Positions 6,690 to 9,295 of a stretch of 9,295 nucleotides of DNA are shown in pieces (the first letter of the stretch is position 1; each line of letters opens with the position of its first letter). The position numbers and the translations under genes are program-made. The stretch is taken from the NCBI GenBank assembly GCA_049297695.1, contig JBAQUT010000086.1, positions 1 to 9,295 on the forward strand. The letters are read 5' to 3'. Below the pieces are notes generated by a model. It saw only the letters and a program-made list of their open reading frames with translations. It did not search any database and was not told the origin of the DNA. Source of the DNA: JACKLD01 sp049297695 (GTDB lineage Bacteria; Pseudomonadota; Alphaproteobacteria; UBA2136; UBA6156).

Positions 6690-7570
6690 TATCTGGCACC
6701 ATTGTGTGGGTGTTGGCGGCGCTGGGGAACAGCGTACTTTCGGCCGCCAATGCCGAGATTAACCGCAAATTCCAGCAAGAGCCGTTCCGCCTGAACATGG
6801 TCCGTACGGGGCTGGCGGCGTTGTGTTGGTTCCCCTTGGCGCTCATTCAACAATGGCCGACAGGGCAAGAGTTTTACGTGGCGGCGTTGTTCAGCGGGTT
6901 GGTGATTACCTACGGCAACATTGTGTTGAACGGCCTTTCCGCCAAGCTGAATGGCAGGGTGGCGGTGCTGCACATCCCCATGAAAGCCATTGCGATTTTT
7001 GCCGTATGGCCCTTGATAGACCACAACGCTTGGTTACACCTAACCCAAGAACAACCGTGGCAAATGGCCACGGGGATTTTGTTTTTTGCCATCATGGTGG
7101 CTGCCATTAACACCATGCGCCAAAACGATGCCAGCTGGAGCGCCATGAAGGCCCTTGGCCCCGTGATTGTGTTTTACACGGCGGCGGATATTGTGGCCCG
7201 CTTGCAGTTGGTGGGAGGCCACGATTTTAGCGACAAACTGATTGTTTATATTTTTATTTCCATGGTGGTGAGCGCCGTGTTTTCGGGGATGATGTTGCCG
7301 TGGCGCCCCCACCCTGAACGCCCGATTTTAAACCCCAAACTGATGCAAGCGGCGGGGTGGGCGGCCATCATCACCATGTTCAACCACGTCTGCTTTTTCA
7401 TGGGCCTTACGCTGGCGCCCAACCCTGCGTACGTGAGCATGATAGCCTTGCTGGCCCCTTTGTGGCTACTCATTTACCACCGTTTGGCGGGCATCCCCGA
7501 TAACGCCAGCCCGTGGGCAGGGGCTATTTTGGTGTTGGCCTCCATTGGCTTTTTGATGGTGACTCTGTGA
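6686..7570 (+). CDS. DMT/EamA-like ten-helix membrane protein, copy A
   Basis: Integral membrane protein of 294 residues with about ten hydrophobic segments (roughly 5–22, 38–56, 63–82, 92–110, 126–143, 153–171, 183–203, 222–243, 247–265 and 276–292), the layout of drug/metabolite (EamA-like) transporters. It is clearly a paralogue of the next gene. Shared landmarks are GR followed by PMK (90–91 and 98–100), an RxND stretch (145–148), an Ala-Ala-Asp in the sixth segment (D168), and LAPNPAYV (243–250). The Lys and Asp in or beside membrane segments are candidates for substrate or proton coupling. The start ATG overlaps the M16 stop as ATGA; no strong ribosome site of its own is seen, so coupled translation is likely. 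The substrate cannot be inferred. The EamA assignment rests on topology and family resemblance and is less certain than the membrane-protein call. Confidence 0.78.
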   Translation: MISGTIVWVLAALGNSVLSAANAEINRKFQQEPFRLNMVRTGLAALCWFPLALIQQWPTGQEFYVAALFSGLVITYGNIVLNGLSAKLNGRVAVLHIPMKAIAIFAVWPLIDHNAWLHLTQEQPWQMATGILFFAIMVAAINTMRQNDASWSAMKALGPVIVFYTAADIVARLQLVGGHDFSDKLIVYIFISMVVSAVFSGMMLPWRPHPERPILNPKLMQAAGWAAIITMFNHVCFFMGLTLAPNPAYVSMIALLAPLWLLIYHRLAGIPDNASPWAGAILVLASIGFLMVTL

Positions 7571-8442
7571 TGGCGAGCTTGCCTTTGTGGCCGTTGCTGG
7601 CCGTTATATTTAGCTTTGTGGGTGCGGTGATTATTGGCTACAACCAGCATGCCAAGCTGGATGGACGGGAGCTGGTAATTTGGCGTGTGGCGGGGATTTT
7701 GCCCCTTTCGCTGATAAGTTGGATGTATCTCCCTTGGCCGACGGACCCAATGTTTTATGCTATTTCGGGAGCCCTTGGCGTGGCGGCCGTGGCGGGAGAT
7801 GTTCTGCTGATGAACGCCGCCAACACCTACGGTGGCCGTTTGGCCAGCATGTATGTGCCGATGAAAATGCTGTTGGCCTTTGCCCTGTGGTGCGTGGTGG
7901 AGCCCGCCAGCCTAACCCCCCTTGTGGAAACCCCCTGGAAAGGCTGTGCCGTGCTGGCGTGTTTCGGGTTGGCGGGATGGGGAATGAACCACATCCGCCG
8001 GAATGACCTAAGCCTAAAAGCCTTGCTGGCCGTATTACCCACGGCTTTGATTTTTGCGGGAGCGGATGTGATTGAAAAGTACGTGCTCCCTGCGGCCCAC
8101 ACTGATTCTTCCATAATTGTTGGCGCCAGCATGGCCATGCTGACGGTGATTTTTACGGTGGGCGCCTTGCCCGCCATGGTGTGGCTGGGCGGGTTGCCCC
8201 GCTACAACCGCCGCACGGCGCTGCTGGGGGCGGGCTTTGGAGTGATTTTAATGGGCGGGATTTCGCTGCTGTTGGTTACCTTCGTGCTGGCCCCCAACCC
8301 GGGGTATGTGGCGGCCATTACGTGCCTTTCCACCGTGTGGCTGGCCCTGTGGGGACGGTTTTACCACAACGAGCGCAGCAACCCTGTGGCGCTGGTGATG
8401 CTTGTGGCGGCGGCTATCGGGGTGGCGGTGGTAGTAGGTTAA
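7570..8442 (+). CDS. DMT/EamA-like ten-helix membrane protein, copy B
   Basis: Second membrane protein, 290 residues, with about nine to ten hydrophobic segments, starting at ATG 7570 in a TGATG overlap with copy A's stop. An in-frame ATG at 7513 is rejected because it lies inside copy A. It matches copy A in order and spacing: GR at 89–90 then PMK at 97–99, IRRND (142–146), GAD in the sixth segment (D166), and LAPNPGYV (240–247). Landmark positions differ by only one to three residues between the two proteins, so they align almost without gaps, though identity outside the landmarks is low. This is an old tandem duplication. The strict coupling makes equal production and a heterodimer plausible, but this is inference. 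It is the last gene of the run; downstream DNA turns AT-rich with no GC-rich terminator hairpin. Confidence 0.78.
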   Translation: MASLPLWPLLAVIFSFVGAVIIGYNQHAKLDGRELVIWRVAGILPLSLISWMYLPWPTDPMFYAISGALGVAAVAGDVLLMNAANTYGGRLASMYVPMKMLLAFALWCVVEPASLTPLVETPWKGCAVLACFGLAGWGMNHIRRNDLSLKALLAVLPTALIFAGADVIEKYVLPAAHTDSSIIVGASMAMLTVIFTVGALPAMVWLGGLPRYNRRTALLGAGFGVILMGGISLLLVTFVLAPNPGYVAAITCLSTVWLALWGRFYHNERSNPVALVMLVAAAIGVAVVVG

Positions 8443-8449
8443 GTCTGAA

Positions 8450-8475
8450 AATAATAAATAAGTATACGTATTATT
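8450..8475. repeat. AT-rich inverted repeat, possible operator or weak terminator
   Basis: AATAATA (8450–8456) is the exact inverse complement of TATTATT (8469–8475). Between them lies a second near-palindrome, ATAAGTATACGTAT (8458–8471), centred on GTATAC and two bases off the first centre. The right arm overlaps the -35 box (8474–8479) of the following promoter, a position suited to a repressor. As an RNA hairpin it would be weak because it is nearly all A-U, with no T-tract directly after it. Confidence 0.35.
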
Positions 8476-8502
8476 GACTCGAACATAGGGATAGTCTATA
8501 CA
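8474..8502 (+). promoter_or_regulatory. Sigma70-type promoter for the 8531 gene
   Basis: TTGACT (8474–8479, five of six consensus bases) and TATACA (8497–8502, four of six) are separated by 17 bases, the ideal spacing. Transcription would start near 8509, giving a leader of about 20 bases that carries the ribosome site AGAAGGA (8515–8521). It is the best-formed promoter in the window and suggests the small gene downstream is transcribed independently of the long operon. Confidence 0.65.
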
Positions 8503-8525
8503 TAAGCCATCTTGAGAAGGAACTT

Positions 8526-8537
8526 ATGACATGGTGA
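8526..8537 (+). other. Three-codon mini-ORF (Met-Thr-Trp-stop) overlapping the start of the 8531 gene
   Basis: An ATG at 8526 lies five bases after AGAAGG (8515–8520) and reads ATG-ACA-TGG-TGA. Its TGA (8535–8537) overlaps an ATG at 8537 that is in frame with the small gene, forming TGATG. It could be a translated start-stop element or simple coincidence; sequence alone cannot decide. Confidence 0.25.
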
Positions 8538-8866
8538 TGGCGGCGAAGAGTTTGGATGAAACACTTGAAATTTTGATGGATTTCGCAACGCGGTGTCATA
8601 ACACCACTTTGCTGGCGGATGTGAGGATTCAACTGGATAAACCTTTACCTGCAAAGGATGCTGGTGATTTGATTGGCTTGGCCAAAGAAGTTTCGGCAGC
8701 TAATTGCTACATGTCGTTTTACGTTCGAGAGTTTTTAAACCAAAAACGCAAATTTTGGACTGATAAAAGGCTTATGGTCTCAGAACTTGAAGATGCTGAG
8801 AGAGATGAAGACTGTGTGATAGAAATAACCCAAGTTAGTATTGGGGAAGTACAGCGTATAAGGTAG
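8531..8866 (+). CDS. Small hypothetical protein with its own promoter
   Basis: Unrecognised protein of 111 residues (109 if the in-frame ATG at 8537 is used). It has no signal peptide or membrane helix. The first ~65 residues look mostly helical (SLDETLEILMDFATRC, then DAGDLIGLAKEVSAANCYM), followed by a basic/aromatic stretch (YVREFLNQKRKFWTDKR, about 63–79), an acidic run (SELEDAERDED) and a probable C-terminal beta strand (VIEITQVSIGEV). Three cysteines (22, 58 and 94, counting from 8531) show no metal-binding spacing. AGAAGGA at 8515–8521 is nine bases before the 8531 ATG. Base composition is lower in GC than the operon to its left and resembles the AT-rich insert near ribF, so recent acquisition is possible. 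It converges with the methyltransferase gene, their stops being only 14 bases apart. Confidence 0.75.
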   Translation: MVMAAKSLDETLEILMDFATRCHNTTLLADVRIQLDKPLPAKDAGDLIGLAKEVSAANCYMSFYVREFLNQKRKFWTDKRLMVSELEDAERDEDCVIEITQVSIGEVQRIR

Positions 8867-8880
8867 TTTTTAGGCTTTGA

Positions 8881-9295
8881 TTAATCGTAACTGGGAGATG
8901 CCGATGGAGCGTTTTTTTGCGCCACCATCATCCCGCTGGCGGGAGTGAAGGTGCGGTGGGAAAGGGGCGTAAGGTGGTTGGTTTTTAAGGCTTCAAGAAG
9001 TTCGTTGTGGGTAAACCGATGGGCAGGGTGGGGAAAAAAGGATTGGAATAAGGCGTTTTCCAGCAGCGGTTTGTAAAACTCCCACCCGTAAAATAAGCCG
9101 CCGGGTTTGAGGACGCGGCTGATTTCGGCCACGGCCTTGGGCCAGTCTTCAATATGGTGCAGCACGCCGCTGGCGTACACGGCGTCAAACCGTTGGGCGG
9201 GGAACGGGAGGGCAGTGGCATCGGCGTGGAGTACGGAAAACTGGTTGGGGGCCAGTTTGCTATCTATATAAAACTGGGTGCGGCTCAGGCTGGCA
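8881..9295 (-). CDS. Class I SAM-dependent methyltransferase, C-terminal part; 5' end beyond window
   Basis: Minus-strand frame open from the window edge to a TAA at 8881–8883, about 137 codons, with no need for an internal start. Reading in from the edge, the sequence shows the second half of a Methyltransf_11-type Rossmann fold: HADATALPFPAQRFDAVYAS (acidic motif II region with the post-II FDAVYA strand), GVLHHIEDWPKAVAEISR (the VLHHI helix) and VLKPGGLFYG (motif III). The N-terminal SAM-binding GxGxG loop must lie outside the window. After the core come an Asn/Leu-rich helix and a Thr-rich C-terminus (HLTPLSHRTFTP). These features define the family but not the substrate, which could be a quinone, lipid, small metabolite or other acceptor. 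An in-frame GTG at 9180 would give a protein lacking motif II, so it is not taken as the start. Confidence 0.88.
   Translation of the reverse strand, partial: ASLSRTQFYIDSKLAPNQFSVLHADATALPFPAQRFDAVYASGVLHHIEDWPKAVAEISRVLKPGGLFYGWEFYKPLLENALFQSFFPHPAHRFTHNELLEALKTNHLTPLSHRTFTPASGMMVAQKNAPSASPSYD

Noticed and set aside
7513..7569. Upstream ATG at 7513 for DMT copy B
   Set aside because: It lies inside copy A, and alignment of the two paralogues starts at the 7570 ATG.
8931..8944. TCCCGC-TG-GCGGGA hairpin as a terminator
   Set aside because: The loop is too short for all pairs, no T-tract follows in either direction, and it lies inside the methyltransferase coding region.

Overview
This window carries a single long plus-strand gene run that looks alphaproteobacterial. 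The order ribF – ileS – lspA – DUF3035-type lipoprotein – M16 peptidase is an arrangement I know from Alphaproteobacteria, and the core genes are fairly GC-rich with many GTG, TTG and CCC codons. I cannot place the organism below class level from sequence alone.

Left edge (1–826): the window opens inside ribF. The frame keeps all the signature motifs of the FMN adenylyltransferase (FAD synthetase) half, but stops right after the last of them, so the riboflavin kinase half is missing. The following ~280 bases are clearly more AT-rich and hold a small minus-strand ORF of unknown function, whose 3' end runs back into ribF in antisense. A ~94-base divergent gap (733–826) then separates this ORF from ileS.

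Core operon (827–8442): ileS, an unrecognised acidic protein, lspA, a small lipoprotein, an exported M16 zinc peptidase and two paralogous ten-helix membrane proteins follow with overlaps (TAATG, ATGA, TGATG) or gaps of 3–18 bases. No terminator is visible inside the run, so it reads as one transcription unit. Part of it is functionally coherent. LspA is the signal peptidase that would process the lipoprotein encoded next to it, and the M16 protease also carries an export signal. The unrecognised gene sits between ileS and lspA, which are direct neighbours in a great many bacteria, and is translationally coupled on both sides. The two membrane proteins are divergent copies of one DMT/EamA-like transporter.

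Right edge (8443–9295): a small, AT-richer gene of unknown function has its own strong sigma70-like promoter (TTGACT-17-TATACA) and an AT-rich inverted repeat touching the -35. It converges on the C-terminal part of a class I SAM-dependent methyltransferase on the minus strand, which runs off the window.

The points most worth a second look are the domain-precise loss of the RibF kinase half beside an AT-rich insertion, the unknown coupled gene inside ileS–lspA, the tandem DMT paralogues, the patchy base composition inside ileS, and the promoter/mini-ORF arrangement ahead of the 8531 gene. I found no CRISPR array, tRNA, rRNA, transposase or complete mobile element.
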